Counted from the stretch's first letter, positions 1-9,294 are shown. The stretch is 64,000 nucleotides of DNA from Rickettsia felis URRWXCal2 (GCA_000012145.1 CP000053.1:1054001-1118000), one strand, 5' to 3'. Notes: generated by a model from the sequence alone, not told the origin. Made by a program: numbers and translations.

Positions 1-728
1 TTATCTTATTATTTACTTTTTTATTTTCTATGTTTTCTTTTGGAGAAAGCGAAACTATTAAAGGAAAGCCTTTAAAATATGCAGCAAATAATGATTTTGA
101 AAATAGACTAGATGAACAGGAGCAAGAAATCAGAAGGCTAATCGGTAAAGTTGAGGTTTTACAGCATAAAATTGATATGCTAACGCAGAACTCAAATATT
201 CCAAATCAAGAAGAAAATACTGAAGTTTTAGAAGCCGGTGATTCAAAAAAACAAGATGTTTTTGATATAGCTTTGCTTAAAGATATGCCGGATAATGCTC
301 CTAAAAAACCTATTGCGGTTAATAAGGATATAGCTCCTGATAAGCAAGCTTACGATTTGGCTCTTGCTGCTTATAAAGATAATAAACTTACTGAAGCAAA
401 AGATAAATTTAAAAATTTTATCCAAAAATATCCTAACAGCTCGCTAATTAGTAATGCTTATTTCTGGTATGGGGAATGCTTTTTTAAACAAAAAGACTAT
501 AACGGAGCAGCGGTTAACTATTTAAAAGGCTATAAAGAGTCGCCGAAAGGGGCAAAATCTTCCGATGGGTTATTGAAGTTAGCACTTTCCTTAGGCGAAC
601 TAAAAAAGACGACAGAAGCCTGTAATATGCTTGCTAAGCTTGATAAGGAATTTCCAACTAATAGAACTGCCGCATCCAAGAAAATGGCAGAAGATGCTAA
701 GATTAAATTTGGCTGTAAAAATAAATAA
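1..728 (+). CDS. cpoB: CpoB/YbgF, Tol-Pal cell division coordinator (5' partial)
   Basis: Periplasmic TPR protein of the Tol-Pal system, which couples outer-membrane constriction to septal peptidoglycan synthesis. The frame is open from base 3, and the residues before the first internal ATG (position 30) are hydrophobic (ILLFTFLFSMFSFG). They look like the core of a signal peptide, so the real start lies left of the window. Next comes a coiled-coil segment (about residues 20-55 from the internal Met), then a C-terminal TPR region (FIQKYPNSS, AYFWYGECFFKQKDYNGA, KLDKEFP) typical of YbgF. Followed after 12 bases by the YfgM-like gene. Family assignment is firm; the true N-terminus is not visible. 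Confidence 0.85.
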   Translation, partial: ILLFTFLFSMFSFGESETIKGKPLKYAANNDFENRLDEQEQEIRRLIGKVEVLQHKIDMLTQNSNIPNQEENTEVLEAGDSKKQDVFDIALLKDMPDNAPKKPIAVNKDIAPDKQAYDLALAAYKDNKLTEAKDKFKNFIQKYPNSSLISNAYFWYGECFFKQKDYNGAAVNYLKGYKESPKGAKSSDGLLKLALSLGELKKTTEACNMLAKLDKEFPTNRTAASKKMAEDAKIKFGCKNK

Positions 729-740
729 AAATAATAAAAT

Positions 741-1403
741 ATGACTGATATTTTGGATGAAGTACTGAGTGATCAAAATGAAGAAAAAAGGTTAATTTTT
801 TTCAAAAAGCTTTTACCTATAATAATAATCATTTCTATAATAGCTATTACTATAATGGTTGTTATTAATAATAATAAAGATAAAAGAGTTAAAAATAACC
901 AAAAAAACGGAGATATTCTTGTTAAGACTGTTGGTTTGGAAGCAACAAAAGATAATGAAGAATTAGCTTTTAATACTTTAGAGAATTTAGTTACTACTAG
1001 TAATACTAAAATTAAAGAAATAGCTGCATTAGAACAAGTAGCCATAAAGATTTCGGAAAAAAAATATTCAGAAGCGAAAGACCTGCTTAATAAAATTATT
1101 GAAAATAAAGAATATTCCGAAATTTCTACTTCTTATGCACGTATTTCATGGTGTGGTCTTGTTATTGATGATCAAAATCTAGATATTCAAGATAAAGAAA
1201 AATTGACAAAATATTTAAACTATTTTGATGACGAGAAAAAACCTTTTTGGGCTACGGCAACTATTATAAAAGCTATGTGGGATATTAAGAATAATATGAA
1301 ACCGCAAGCAGAAAAAAATCTAAAAAATTTATTAATTTCAAATAATGTATCTGATCTAATAAAAGATCAGGCTAAAGCATTGCTTGTAAATTTAAATAAA
1401 TAA
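741..1403 (+). CDS. YfgM-like single-pass membrane protein
   Basis: A 220-residue protein with a short cytoplasmic acidic N-terminus (MTDILDEVLSDQNEEKR), one strong transmembrane segment at about residues 26-44, then an Asn/Lys-rich helical, TPR-like periplasmic region. This layout matches YfgM/TPR-like proteins, which in E. coli sit directly before bamB, as here. Rickettsial versions are, as I recall, carried as a family of unknown function. A role as a periplasmic chaperone or Sec/Bam ancillary factor is inferred from layout and neighbourhood, not from catalytic motifs. Confidence 0.6.
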   Translation: MTDILDEVLSDQNEEKRLIFFKKLLPIIIIISIIAITIMVVINNNKDKRVKNNQKNGDILVKTVGLEATKDNEELAFNTLENLVTTSNTKIKEIAALEQVAIKISEKKYSEAKDLLNKIIENKEYSEISTSYARISWCGLVIDDQNLDIQDKEKLTKYLNYFDDEKKPFWATATIIKAMWDIKNNMKPQAEKNLKNLLISNNVSDLIKDQAKALLVNLNK

Positions 1404-1425
1404 TAATTTGTACTTAAGGAAAAAT

Positions 1426-2670
1426 ATGACAAAAAAAATAGCACTTCTGTTATTACCTTTTATTTTAATTTCATGTAACGGGCTTGGACCAAAAAGGGTG
1501 AAAAATATTGTTGAGTTGACTCCTAAATTAGCAATTCAGACTAATGAGCCTATATATTTAGATTCTAATGCAAATATATATACATTTAATGCAAATATGC
1601 TTAAGAATAAACAGTATAGTTTTGCTAGAAGCAAAATGATTACCGAGCCGGTTTTTATAGGCGATATGATTTATGCCTTGGATATTAGATCGAATATTTC
1701 TGCATTTTCTATAGAGAAAAATAAGATTATTTGGTCTTATAATTTAAGTAGACATAAAAAAGATAATTATATAGGCGGTGGAATTTTACACCATAACGGA
1801 AAATTATACGTAACATACGGCTCAAGGCTGTTAGTAGTACTAGATGCAAAATCAGGTTATGAAATAATTAGAAAAGAACTTCCGGATATTATTAGAATTA
1901 AGCCTATTGTGCTAGATGATAATACTGTCTTAGTGCAAACTATCAGTAATCAAACTATTGCTTTAAATGCAGAAACTTTAAAAACCATATGGGAACATGA
2001 AAGCCTAGCGGAAGTTTTATCTGCTAGTTATTTTATGACGCCGATAGTACAGCATGATAATGTAATAGTAACTTATAATTCCGGTCAAGTACTTGCCTTA
2101 AATATAAAAAACGGTGAAGTAAGATGGAATTTTGAGTTTGCAAATCTTAATGATCGTACAGCTATACCTAATTTTGATGAATCAAGTATTTTATGTACCC
2201 CCGTTCATGATAATATGAATCTGTATATAGCGACCGGTCTTGGTAAGCTTATTAAGCTTAATATAGCAACTGGCAGTGTGATTTGGCAGGTAAATGCCGA
2301 GGATATTCAATCAATGTCTTTAATCGGTAATAGCCTATTTGTAACAAATAATGCTAGACAAATAGCAGCATTTAATCCTGAAACAGGGAAAGTAAAGTTT
2401 GTAGCTGATTTAAATGATGGAAAAGATCCTAAGAAACTAAAATCTGCTACTTTTTTAGTACCTTTTGTTGGAGTTGATAATAACAATAAGCGAAGTTTAA
2501 ATGTTATTTCCGTTAACGGTGTTTTATATAGTTTTGATGTTGATAATAATGGATTAAACATGATACCTAATATTGTCAAAATTATAAAAAATATTCGTTA
2601 TTATGGGCTAATGGCAAATAATAATTTATATTTTTCTACCGATAGAAAAATAATATTCGGAAGTAAATAA
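1426..2670 (+). CDS. bamB: BamB-like outer-membrane assembly lipoprotein (PQQ-type beta-propeller)
   Basis: Probable lipoprotein of the Bam complex that inserts beta-barrel proteins into the outer membrane. Start chosen at the ATG at 1426, preceded by AAGGA with good spacing; an upstream TTG (1408) would break the signal. The N-terminus is a classic lipoprotein signal (MTKKIALLLLPFILISC, lipobox ISC). The rest carries repeated PQQ-propeller blades, with motifs such as ALDIRSNISAF, VVLDAKSGYE, ALNIKNGEVRWNF, KLNIATGSVIWQV and AFNPETGKVKF. About 414 residues, within the BamB range. It follows the YfgM-like gene by 22 bases, matching the yfgM-bamB order of other proteobacteria. Confidence 0.75.
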   Translation: MTKKIALLLLPFILISCNGLGPKRVKNIVELTPKLAIQTNEPIYLDSNANIYTFNANMLKNKQYSFARSKMITEPVFIGDMIYALDIRSNISAFSIEKNKIIWSYNLSRHKKDNYIGGGILHHNGKLYVTYGSRLLVVLDAKSGYEIIRKELPDIIRIKPIVLDDNTVLVQTISNQTIALNAETLKTIWEHESLAEVLSASYFMTPIVQHDNVIVTYNSGQVLALNIKNGEVRWNFEFANLNDRTAIPNFDESSILCTPVHDNMNLYIATGLGKLIKLNIATGSVIWQVNAEDIQSMSLIGNSLFVTNNARQIAAFNPETGKVKFVADLNDGKDPKKLKSATFLVPFVGVDNNNKRSLNVISVNGVLYSFDVDNNGLNMIPNIVKIIKNIRYYGLMANNNLYFSTDRKIIFGSK

Positions 2671-2682
2671 ATTATATTTAGC

Positions 2683-2712
2683 TTGACAGATAGCGGGTAT
2701 TAATGCTATTAA
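2683..2712 (+). promoter_or_regulatory. Putative sigma-70 promoter of rplM-rpsI
   Basis: TTGACA at 2683-2688 and TATTAA at 2707-2712 are separated by 18 bases and lie about 50 bases before the rplM GTG start. It is the only good -35/-10 pair in the gap between the BamB-like gene and rplM. Inferred from sequence only. Confidence 0.45.
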
Positions 2713-2763
2713 ATATGTTTCTTGATTCTTTAATTTTAAATTCTAATTAAAATAGATACTATT

Positions 2764-3231
2764 GTGAAAACTTACTCGGCAAAGCCATCGGAAATTGAAA
2801 AGAAATGGTGGGTCATAGACGCAAAAAATATTGTACTAGGACGACTCGCTAGCAGAGTTGCTAATATGCTACGCGGTAAGCATAAACCTAGCTTTACGCC
2901 TCATTTAGATTGTGGTGATAATATAATCATAATAAATGCAGAGCATGTAAAATTAACAGGTAAAAAAGCGAATCCCAAAGACGGAAAAATATATTACAGA
3001 CATACAGGATTTCCAGGTGGGTTAAAAGATACTACGGCAGGTAAAATCTTAAGCAGTAAACACCCTGAGAGAGTTATTAAAATGGCCGTAAAAAGAATGA
3101 TTACAAGAAATACTTTAGGTGCTAAGCAAATGAGTAATTTGTATGTTTATGCAAATGGTGATCATCCTCATATGGCACAGCAACCTACTGTTTATGATTT
3201 TGCAAGCCAAAATCCAAAAAATAAAAAGTAA
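2764..3231 (+). CDS. rplM: 50S ribosomal protein L13
   Basis: Primary large-subunit ribosomal protein that binds 23S rRNA early in assembly. It starts with GTG at 2764. The 155 residues show the L13 signature regions: [18 protein letters not shown] near the N-terminus, [15 protein letters not shown] and the VKRMITRN segment. Followed after 6 bases by rpsI, the universal bacterial rplM-rpsI pair. Confidence 0.97.
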   Translation: MKTYSAKPSEIEKKWWVIDAKNIVLGRLASRVANMLRGKHKPSFTPHLDCGDNIIIINAEHVKLTGKKANPKDGKIYYRHTGFPGGLKDTTAGKILSSKHPERVIKMAVKRMITRNTLGAKQMSNLYVYANGDHPHMAQQPTVYDFASQNPKNKK

Positions 3232-3237
3232 TAGAAT

Positions 3238-3723
3238 ATGACCGAGTTAAAAGTTAAAACAGAAAAAGTAGAAAAGCAGTTAACTAGAGAGCTTTTAAAA
3301 CCGGTATTAAAAACTCCTAAAGAAAAAATAGATAATTCAGGCAAGTTTTATGCTACAGGTAAAAGAAAAAATGCTATAGCACGAGTATGGCTTAAAGTAG
3401 GAAAAGGAAAAATAGTTGTTAATAAAAAAACAATAGACCAGTATTTTCCTTCTGAAACTTATGTGAAAACTATCTTACAGCCGTTTGTCTTAACAAAAAC
3501 TATTGATCAGTATGATGTAATTTGTACTGTTAGAGGTGGAGGAATTTCAGGACAAAAAGGTGCTATTTTACATGGAATTTCTAAAGCTTTAGATAAATCT
3601 GCTCCGGATTTTCATGCTATTTTGCGTAAAGGCGGTCTTTTAACACGTGATTCTAGGGTAGTAGAGCGTAAGAAATACGGACAACGTAAAGCACGTAAGA
3701 AAACACAATTCTCTAAACGTTAA
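3238..3723 (+). CDS. rpsI: 30S ribosomal protein S9
   Basis: Small-subunit protein whose basic C-terminal tail reaches the P-site tRNA. 161 residues: a Lys-rich N-terminal extension of about 35 residues, then the S9 core with [15 protein letters not shown], the [13 protein letters not shown] motif and the basic tail ending KKTQFSKR. Cotranscribed with rplM. A palindromic repeat with a hairpin plus T-run follows and may end the operon. Confidence 0.97.
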   Translation: MTELKVKTEKVEKQLTRELLKPVLKTPKEKIDNSGKFYATGKRKNAIARVWLKVGKGKIVVNKKTIDQYFPSETYVKTILQPFVLTKTIDQYDVICTVRGGGISGQKGAILHGISKALDKSAPDFHAILRKGGLLTRDSRVVERKKYGQRKARKKTQFSKR

Positions 3724-3740
3724 GATATTGGTCGTTGTTG

Positions 3741-3935
3741 CATGGCTTGAGAAACCTATTCAATGTCATTCCAGCAACGGCGGGAAGGTCTTGTTGTGCG
3801 GACTAGTTTTCCGTCATTGCGAGAAGAATTACGTAGTAATTCGACGAAGCAATCCAGTAAAAAATGCTAAGATTAGCATTTTTTTATTGTTTTTCTGGAT
3901 TGCCACGCAGTCTACGACTGCTCGCAACGATACCA
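3741..3935. repeat. Degenerate TIR-unit fragment plus family A palindrome
   Basis: A partial copy of the TTGTTGCATGGCT unit (3736-3795) is followed by a family A palindrome (3813-3930). Family A runs from GTCATTGCGAG to CTCGCAATGAC, with TGACGAAGCAATC and GGATTGCCACG inside the arms. The centre holds AAAAAATGCTAA/TTAGCATTTTTT, which looks like a Rho-independent terminator for rpsI. The 72-codon ORF across it (3728-3946) is a repeat translation, not a gene. Confidence 0.8.
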
Positions 3936-4008
3936 TGCGGGAATGAGATAAACAAGCCTATACGACAACACCTACAATCTTAATAAATTATATAAACACT
4001 TCTCCCCT

Positions 4009-4085
4009 GGCGGGGTAGCTCAGCTGGTTAGAGCGACGGAATCATAATCCGTGTGTCGGGGGTTCAAATCCCTCCCTCGCTACCA
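4009..4085 (+). tRNA. tRNA-Met (anticodon CAT, elongator type)
   Basis: A 77-base cloverleaf: acceptor GGCGGGG paired with CCTCGCT (two G-U pairs), D-arm AGCTCAGCTGGTTAGAGC, anticodon stem ACGGA/TCCGT around loop ATCATAA (CAT), T-arm GGGGG-TTCAAAT-CCCTC, discriminator A and encoded CCA. It lacks the three G-C pairs in the anticodon stem and the 1-72 mismatch of an initiator tRNA. Overall sequence resembles alphaproteobacterial elongator tRNA-Met. A lysidine-modified Ile2 tRNA is the less likely alternative. Confidence 0.93.
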
Positions 4086-4169
4086 TTTATTATCCCTTTT
4101 ACTATATAACGTTATTAATAATTTAAAGCCAATAGTAAGTTACGGCATTGCCTAGAAAAAGTTTATATC

Positions 4170-4390
4170 GTCATTGCGAGCGACTAAAGGCGTTGTTGCA
4201 CGGCTTAAAAAATGCCCTCGGTGTCATTCCCGCATAGGCGGGAATCCAGCATAAAGCGAGATAAATTGAGCTTTTAATTTCAAAAACTTGCTGTATTTAT
4301 ACTTTTTTTCTGGATTCCTGCCTACGCGGGAATGACATAAGTGAGCCATGCAACAAGGCTGCGACTAAAAGGAGCGTGGCAATCTAGGCT
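4170..4390. repeat. Nested repeat: TIR unit with family B core inside a family A palindrome
   Basis: A family A element (starting 4170, GTCATTGCGAGCGACTAA) is interrupted by a 173-bp unit at 4188-4360. The unit begins AGGCGTTGTTGCACGGCT and ends AGCCATGCAACAAGGCT. The 8-mer GCGACTAA occurs on both sides (4180-4187 and 4361-4368) like a target duplication. Inside is a family B palindrome (4223-4336; GTCATTCCCGC to GCGGGAATGAC). The gap between the tRNA and the dipeptidase gene holds nothing else I can support. Confidence 0.8.
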
Positions 4391-4480
4391 CTGTGAACAT
4401 TTCTAAAAAGATTTGATTTGTACTAAAAAATATCTCAAAATAACAAATCAATTAAAAACCTTTGCAAAGCCTAGCATTTT

Positions 4481-5224
4481 ATGAAATTGATTTTAACAAG
4501 TTTAATTTTTATATTTATGAGCTCTCTTCCAATATATGCTAAATCCTTACCTAAAGGGTTCGTGTATCTGAAAGATATCGACCCTACAATTATTCAAAAT
4601 ATGCGTTATTATTCATATGAAAATTTTGTTGGTAAAAAGGTAGATGGTTATAAAGCACCAGAAGCGATTTTAACCATAGAAGCTGCTAAGGCTCTTAAAG
4701 CAGTACAAGCTGAGATAAAAAAAGATGGTTATTCACTTATTATATATGACGCATATAGACCGCAAAAAGCTGTACAACATTTTTTAAGATGGAGCAAAGA
4801 TAATATTGACCAAAAAAATAAGGAACGCTTTTACCCATATATAGATAAGTCTAAATGTTTTACACTAGGTTATATAGCTGAAAGATCCAGTCATAGTAGG
4901 GGTAGTACTGTAGATTTATCAATTATAAAGCTTCAGGAGGAAGTTAATAATAATCCTGAAGTCATTAAGAGAAAATTGAAAGATGAACGTGTTATATCCT
5001 ATTTAGATGATAATACGGTAGATATGTATACTTCTTTTGACCTATTTGATGAAGCTTCACATCATGATAGTAAATTAATTGATAAGCAATATTTAGAAAA
5101 ACGTAATTATTTACGTTCTAAGATGCAAAAACATAATTTTAAAGCGTGTCAGATTGAGTGGTGGCATTATACACTTGAAGATGAGCCTTATAAAGATCAA
5201 TATTTTAACTTTGATATAGAATAG
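4481..5224 (+). CDS. D-alanyl-D-alanine dipeptidase, VanX/DdpX family, exported
   Basis: Zn-dependent dipeptidase that cleaves D-Ala-D-Ala released in the periplasm; in a bacterium with reduced genome this is more likely peptidoglycan recycling than vancomycin resistance. A signal peptide is visible (MKLILTSLIFIFMSSLPIYA). Catalytic motifs of family M15D are present: IIYDAYRPQKAV (substrate-binding Arg), SSHSRGSTVDLS (the SxHxxGxAxD zinc motif, with Val for the usual Ala) and IEWWHY (Glu base and third zinc ligand). 247 residues, normal for the family plus signal. Its TAG stop is the first three bases of the palindromic element at 5222. Confidence 0.88.
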   Translation: MKLILTSLIFIFMSSLPIYAKSLPKGFVYLKDIDPTIIQNMRYYSYENFVGKKVDGYKAPEAILTIEAAKALKAVQAEIKKDGYSLIIYDAYRPQKAVQHFLRWSKDNIDQKNKERFYPYIDKSKCFTLGYIAERSSHSRGSTVDLSIIKLQEEVNNNPEVIKRKLKDERVISYLDDNTVDMYTSFDLFDEASHHDSKLIDKQYLEKRNYLRSKMQKHNFKACQIEWWHYTLEDEPYKDQYFNFDIE

Positions 5225-5367
5225 ACTTCCTGCATAAGTCACTTCTAAAGGTAATTTGTACGTCGATCCGGTACTCGAATCCTCACGTACGCTTGTGTAC
5301 GCTGCGGTTCGAGGTGAAGTGTCTCTTTCAAATTCCTCTTTATAAGATGACTTATGCAGGAAGTCTA
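5222..5367. repeat. Family E palindromic element with 20-bp perfect terminal inverted repeats
   Basis: TAGACTTCCTGCATAAGTCA (5222-5241) and its exact reverse complement (5348-5367) bound a 146-bp element. The interior carries a core (CGTACGCTTGTGTACGCTGCGG) shared, on the opposite strand, with the elements at 57107 and more loosely at 59343. It supplies the stop codon of the dipeptidase gene and ends 10 bases before phhB. Confidence 0.8.
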
Positions 5368-5377
5368 ATAAAAAACT

Positions 5378-5710
5378 ATGACAGTATTAAGCGAAAAAAA
5401 ATGTATTCCGTGTGAGGGTGGTATTCCGCCGCTTGAGAAAAAAGAAATTGATAAGTTATTAGTTCAATTACAAAGTAAGTGGCAAGTGAATGAATTAGGG
5501 CATCTTTATAAAAAATATAAATTTCCTAATTTTGTAAAAGCTATGGAATTTGCAAATAAGATAACTGAAATTGCAGAGCAGGAAGCACATCATCCCGATT
5601 TAACTATATCTTGGGGAGCATGTAGTGTGGAAATATGGACTCATAAAATCGACGGTCTTACTGAAAGTGACTTTATATTGGCTGCAAAGATAGAAAGTAT
5701 TAATTCTTAA
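5378..5710 (+). CDS. phhB: Pterin-4a-carbinolamine dehydratase family protein
   Basis: Enzyme that dehydrates 4a-hydroxytetrahydropterin in pterin recycling. 110 residues with the family pattern: [12 protein letters not shown] at the start, [24 protein letters not shown], then the catalytic [12 protein letters not shown] with the paired His and [11 protein letters not shown] at the end. No phenylalanine hydroxylase is visible nearby, so its pterin partner here is unknown; some bacteria use the fold for molybdopterin or as a cofactor-dimerising protein. Confidence 0.9.
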
Positions 5711-5846
5711 GTGAAAGAATAATAGCAAAAATCACACAAGTATCAACAGCTAAACGATGATTTCTTATTAAATTAATTGAATTATAACAATAATCTTAAT
5801 AATATTTAATAATAAGGCATGTTTATAATAAACATAAGGTAACGTT

Positions 5847-5904
5847 ATGCCAAATTATCATATTAAATTTTTACCAAATATAGTTAATTTAATCGATTAT
5901 TTTG
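5847..5904 (+). pseudogene. 5' fragment of a gene split by IS copy 1 (gene X, N-terminal 19 codons)
   Basis: An ATG at 5847, preceded by AAGGT with good spacing, opens a frame MPNYHIKFLPNIVNLIDYF that runs straight into the IS at 5905. Removing the IS and joining to the open frame at 58004-57222 (beginning YFCRLILLPNL) gives one continuous ~277-residue frame sharing the overlap TTATTTT. I read this as the front end of gene X. The fragment itself cannot be functional. The 136 bases between phhB and this ATG hold no other feature. Confidence 0.65.
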
Positions 5905-7228
5905 GCACTGTCCAAATAAGTGTGTAAATTTCTCAAAGGTTGTATAGAAGAAAATATAACAAAAAGAGAAATTACAATGACACAGAAACAAAATGCTGCA
6001 ATGGAACAAGCGATAGATTTATTGATCAATAATGATACAGATGTATCAATATTATTCAGGGAAGATGGTTTATTAAAAGAAATAACCAAGCGTCTTGTAG
6101 AGAGAGCTCTACAGTCTGAGATGAATAATCATTTAGGATATAGCAAGTACAATCAAAGTGATGCTCAGAATTCACGTAATGGTTATAACACAAAGAATCT
6201 GATTACAAAGAATGGTGCTGTTGAGATTGAAGTGCCAAGAGATAGAAATAGCAGTTTTGCACCATCATTAGTAGCAAAGCGCCAAAGAAGGCTTGATGGT
6301 TTTGATGATAAAGTACTATCTTTGTATGCTAAAGGTATGAGTTTATCAGATATAAAATTACAGCTTCAGGAGTTATATGGAGCTGATGTAAGCGAGAGTT
6401 TAATTAGCCAAATCACAGATGATATAATAGAGGATGTTAAGCTATGGCAAAGCCGTCCATTAGATCCAGTATATGCTATAGTATTTTTTGATTGTTTAAT
6501 AGTAAAAGTACGTCAGGATAAACGGATTATCAATAAATCGGTATATGTTGCATTAGGTATTGATTTAGAAGGGCGGAAAGATATTTTGGGATTATGGATC
6601 AGTGAGAATGAAGGGGCTAAATTTTGGCTTGGAAATTTTACTGAGATGAAAAATAGAGGTATACAAGACATACTGATAGCATGTAGCGATAACCTTAATG
6701 GTATGTCTGAAGCTATAGGTGCTGTTTTTCCAAAGACGGAGCATCAATTATGTATTGTACATCAAATTAGAAATAGTTTACGATATGTATCATATAAGGA
6801 CCGGAAAGAGCTTGCTGGTGATTTAAAACCTATTTATACACTAGCACAGAAAAAGAAGCACTTTCCGCTTTAGAGGCTTTTGAATCTAAATGGAATAAAC
6901 AATATCCTCAAATTGCTAAATCTTGGTATGTTCACTGGGATAATTTAATGATTTTCTTAGGATACCCTGAAGAAATACGGAAAATAATTTATACAACAAA
7001 TGCTGTGGAATCTGTTAATAGTCAACTCCGAAAAATCACAAAAAATAAACGTGTTTTTCCAAATGATAATGCTGTTTTTAAAAGCTTATATTTGGCAATT
7101 GATTACATGACCAAAAAATGGTCCATGCCCATACCAAATTGGAACAAGGCTATGGCTCATTTTTTAATAAAATTTGACGAAAGAATCTAGGCTTTTGGAA
7201 AAGTTTACACACTTAATCGGGAAGACTC
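5905..7228 (+). mobile_element. IS256-type insertion sequence, copy 1
   Basis: About 1.32 kb, nearly identical to the inverted copy at 58007-59328. Ends were set by comparing the two copies: left end GCACTGTCCAAATAAGTGTG, right end (reverse complement) GAGTCTTCCCGATTAAGTGT; TAAGTGTGTAAA is shared by both ends as part of imperfect inverted repeats. Length, transposase type and TIR position fit IS256-family elements. The direct-repeat flanks expected of a fresh insertion do not match across this copy; they match the flanks of copy 2 instead. Confidence 0.88.
5977..7190 (+). pseudogene. IS256-family (mutator-type) transposase, frameshifted
   Basis: DDE transposase of IS256/MULE type. The first frame (5977-6873) holds GYNTKNLITKNGAVEIEVPRD, GMSLSDI, the first catalytic Asp region (YAIVFFDCLIVKVRQD) and ILIACSDNLNGM. 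The C-terminal part is in the -1 frame (about 6860-7190) with TTNAVESVNSQLRKITKNK. The break is at TATACACTAGCACAG, where one extra AC dinucleotide explains the shift (IYT-STEKEAL expected). The same defect is present in copy 2. Unless rescued by frameshifting, neither copy makes a full transposase. Start: ATG at 5977 rather than the GTG inside the TIR. Confidence 0.85.
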
Positions 7229-7323
7229 TCACATTTTAGAACTTGCAGCTGAAGGGTCGAAACCTTGATTACTCCTTGGCTTTCCCATTCAATGAACTTG
7301 AAAAAGTAGCCAACTGTACGGAA

Positions 7324-7398
7324 TGGCTCCCCGGGCCGGACTCGAACCAGCGACCGAACGGTTAACAGCCGTTTGCTCTACCACTGAGCTACCGAGGA
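7324..7398 (-). tRNA. tRNA-Asn (anticodon GTT)
   Basis: 75-base cloverleaf on the minus strand: acceptor TCCTCGG/CCGGGGA, D-arm TAGCTCAGTGGTAGAGC, anticodon stem AACGG/CCGTT around CTGTTAA (GTT), T-loop TTCGAGT, discriminator G and encoded CCA. It lies downstream of lepA on the same strand, separated by a perfect palindrome. Between it and IS copy 1 (7229-7323) nothing further is recognised. Confidence 0.95.
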
Positions 7399-7403
7399 AT
7401 ATA

Positions 7404-7433
7404 GAAGTTATCTAAAAATTTTTAGATAACTTC
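7404..7433 (-). terminator. 30-bp perfect palindrome between lepA and tRNA-Asn
   Basis: GAAGTTATCTAAAAA is followed immediately by its exact reverse complement. As RNA it forms a long AT-rich hairpin just after the lepA stop and 6 bases upstream of the tRNA 5' end. It could end lepA transcription or be a processing signal for a lepA-tRNA transcript. No strong T-run follows, so termination is uncertain. Confidence 0.5.
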
Positions 7434-7491
7434 TTATAACAAATCTTTTCTATAACGTCTAGCGTTTTCTTTATACAAAATAAAAAAAGTT

Positions 7492-9294
7492 TTACTCATC
7501 CCCAATTTTCAACGCTGCAATAAACGCAGATTGCGGAATTTCGATATTACCGTACTGTCTCATTCTCTTTTTACCTGCTTTTTGTTTCTCAAGTAATTTA
7601 CGTTTACGGCTTATATCACCTCCGTAACATTTGGATAAAACATCTTTACGCAATGCTTTAATAGTCTCACGAGCAATAATACGGCTACCTATACTTGCTT
7701 GTATTGCTATATCAATTTGCTGCCTTGGAATTAAATCCTTTAACCTTACGCATAACGCCCTACCCCTCTGCTCGGCACGTGAGCGATGTACGATTGTAGA
7801 TAGAGCATCAACCTCCTCACCGTTAACTAGAATCCCAAGTTTGACAAGCTCAGAAGGTTCATAAACATCCATTTGCCATTCAAAACTTGCATAACCTTTA
7901 GAGCAGCTTTTTAAACGATCATAGAAATCGTAAACTATCTCATTTAGCGGTAATTTATAAATTATTTTAGCCCTATTTGCTATATAGCTATGATCGAGCT
8001 GCACACCTCTTTTTTCCGTACAAAGCGATAATACCGCCCCTAAAAACTCATCAGGTACCATTATAGTTGCCTTAATCCACGGTTCTTCCATCGATTCAAT
8101 TTTTTGTAAATCAGACAAATCTGCTGGGTTATGTATCTCTAAACTTTCACCGTCTCGCATATGGATTTTATACACCACACTTGGAGCGGTAGTGATTAAA
8201 TCTAAATCGAATTCCCTACTTAAACGTTCTTGGATTATCTCTAAATGTAGCAACCCTAAAAAACCGCACCTAAAACCTACTCCAAGTGCTGATGAGCTTT
8301 CCATTTCATACTCAAAACTAGCATCATTGAGGCGTAATTTAGCAAGCGAATCCTTTAGATGCTCGAATTCTGCACTATCTGTTGGGTAAAGCCCGCAAAA
8401 CACTACGGGTAGGTTCGGCTTAAAGCCAGGCAGTGCTTGCTCGCAAGGTTTCTTCTCATCAGTTATAGTATCTCCGACTTTACAATCCGCTACTTGCTTT
8501 ATAGAAGCAGTAAAGAAACCGATTTCGCCTGCATGTAAAACATCCGAAATATGTTTTTTTGGAGTAAAATATCCGACATTCTCGACGGTATAAACCGAGT
8601 TTGTCGCCATCATTTTAATACGTATATTCTTACGTAGAGTTCCATCAATAATGCGTACCAAGATAACCACGCCGAGATATGGGTCATACCAACTATCAAC
8701 AAGTAAAGCTTTTAGAATATCAGAACTACTTTCTTTTGGTGGAGGTAATTTATTTACTATCGCCTCTAAAACCAAATCAATTCCTATACCGCTTTTTGCC
8801 GAAATCAATACCGCTTCACTTGCATCGATTCCGATTATATCCTTTATTTGCTGCTTCACCTGCTCAGGTTCAGAAGCTGGTAAATCAATCTTGTTAAGTA
8901 CCGGCACAATCTCATGATCATTCTCGATTGCTTGGTAAACATTGGCAAGCGTTTGGGCTTCTACTCCTTGCGTACTATCAACTACTAATAACGACCCTTC
9001 ACAAGCAGCAAGTGACCTACTAACTTCATAAGCAAAATCAACATGCCCTGGAGTATCCATCAAATTCAGATAGTAAGTATTACCGTCTTTAGCTTTATAT
9101 ACAAGCCGCACGGTTTGTGCCTTAATAGTTATACCTCGCTCTTTTTCGATATCCATCGAATCTAGCACTTGCTGGCTCATTTCTCTAGCTTGAAGCCCGC
9201 CGCAATGCTCAATTAACCTATCGGCTAACGTAGATTTACCGTGATCAATATGAGCAATTATTGAGAAGTTCCGTATATATTTTTGATTATTCAT
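7492..9294 (-). CDS. lepA: Elongation factor 4 (LepA)
   Basis: Ribosome-bound translational GTPase, linked to back-translocation and 30S biogenesis. 600 residues, full family length. Visible: P-loop AHIDHGKST, switch [21 protein letters not shown], then domains II-V with [11 protein letters not shown] and the LepA-specific C-terminal region ending [18 protein letters not shown]. The same-strand neighbour downstream is tRNA-Asn; upstream a family A palindrome separates it from divergent prfB. Confidence 0.97.
   Translation of the reverse strand: MNNQKYIRNFSIIAHIDHGKSTLADRLIEHCGGLQAREMSQQVLDSMDIEKERGITIKAQTVRLVYKAKDGNTYYLNLMDTPGHVDFAYEVSRSLAACEGSLLVVDSTQGVEAQTLANVYQAIENDHEIVPVLNKIDLPASEPEQVKQQIKDIIGIDASEAVLISAKSGIGIDLVLEAIVNKLPPPKESSSDILKALLVDSWYDPYLGVVILVRIIDGTLRKNIRIKMMATNSVYTVENVGYFTPKKHISDVLHAGEIGFFTASIKQVADCKVGDTITDEKKPCEQALPGFKPNLPVVFCGLYPTDSAEFEHLKDSLAKLRLNDASFEYEMESSSALGVGFRCGFLGLLHLEIIQERLSREFDLDLITTAPSVVYKIHMRDGESLEIHNPADLSDLQKIESMEEPWIKATIMVPDEFLGAVLSLCTEKRGVQLDHSYIANRAKIIYKLPLNEIVYDFYDRLKSCSKGYASFEWQMDVYEPSELVKLGILVNGEEVDALSTIVHRSRAEQRGRALCVRLKDLIPRQQIDIAIQASIGSRIIARETIKALRKDVLSKCYGGDISRKRKLLEKQKAGKKRMRQYGNIEIPQSAFIAALKIGDE

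Noticed and set aside
1408-1425. TTG start six codons upstream of the BamB-like gene
   Set aside because: It would add charged residues before the lipoprotein signal and overlaps the AAGGA site of the ATG.
3728-3946. 72-codon ORF after rpsI
   Set aside because: Entirely a translation of a palindromic repeat (RHCEKNYVVIRRSNP-like peptides recur at every such repeat).
4481-5224. Vancomycin resistance gene cluster
   Set aside because: A lone VanX-type dipeptidase without VanH/VanA or VanRS; such genes occur in many Gram-negative bacteria for peptidoglycan turnover.
6855-6885. Programmed -1 frameshift as the normal expression mode of the IS transposase
   Set aside because: The family sequence is restored by deleting one AC repeat upstream of the weak GAAAAAG site, so a dinucleotide duplication is the simpler reading.
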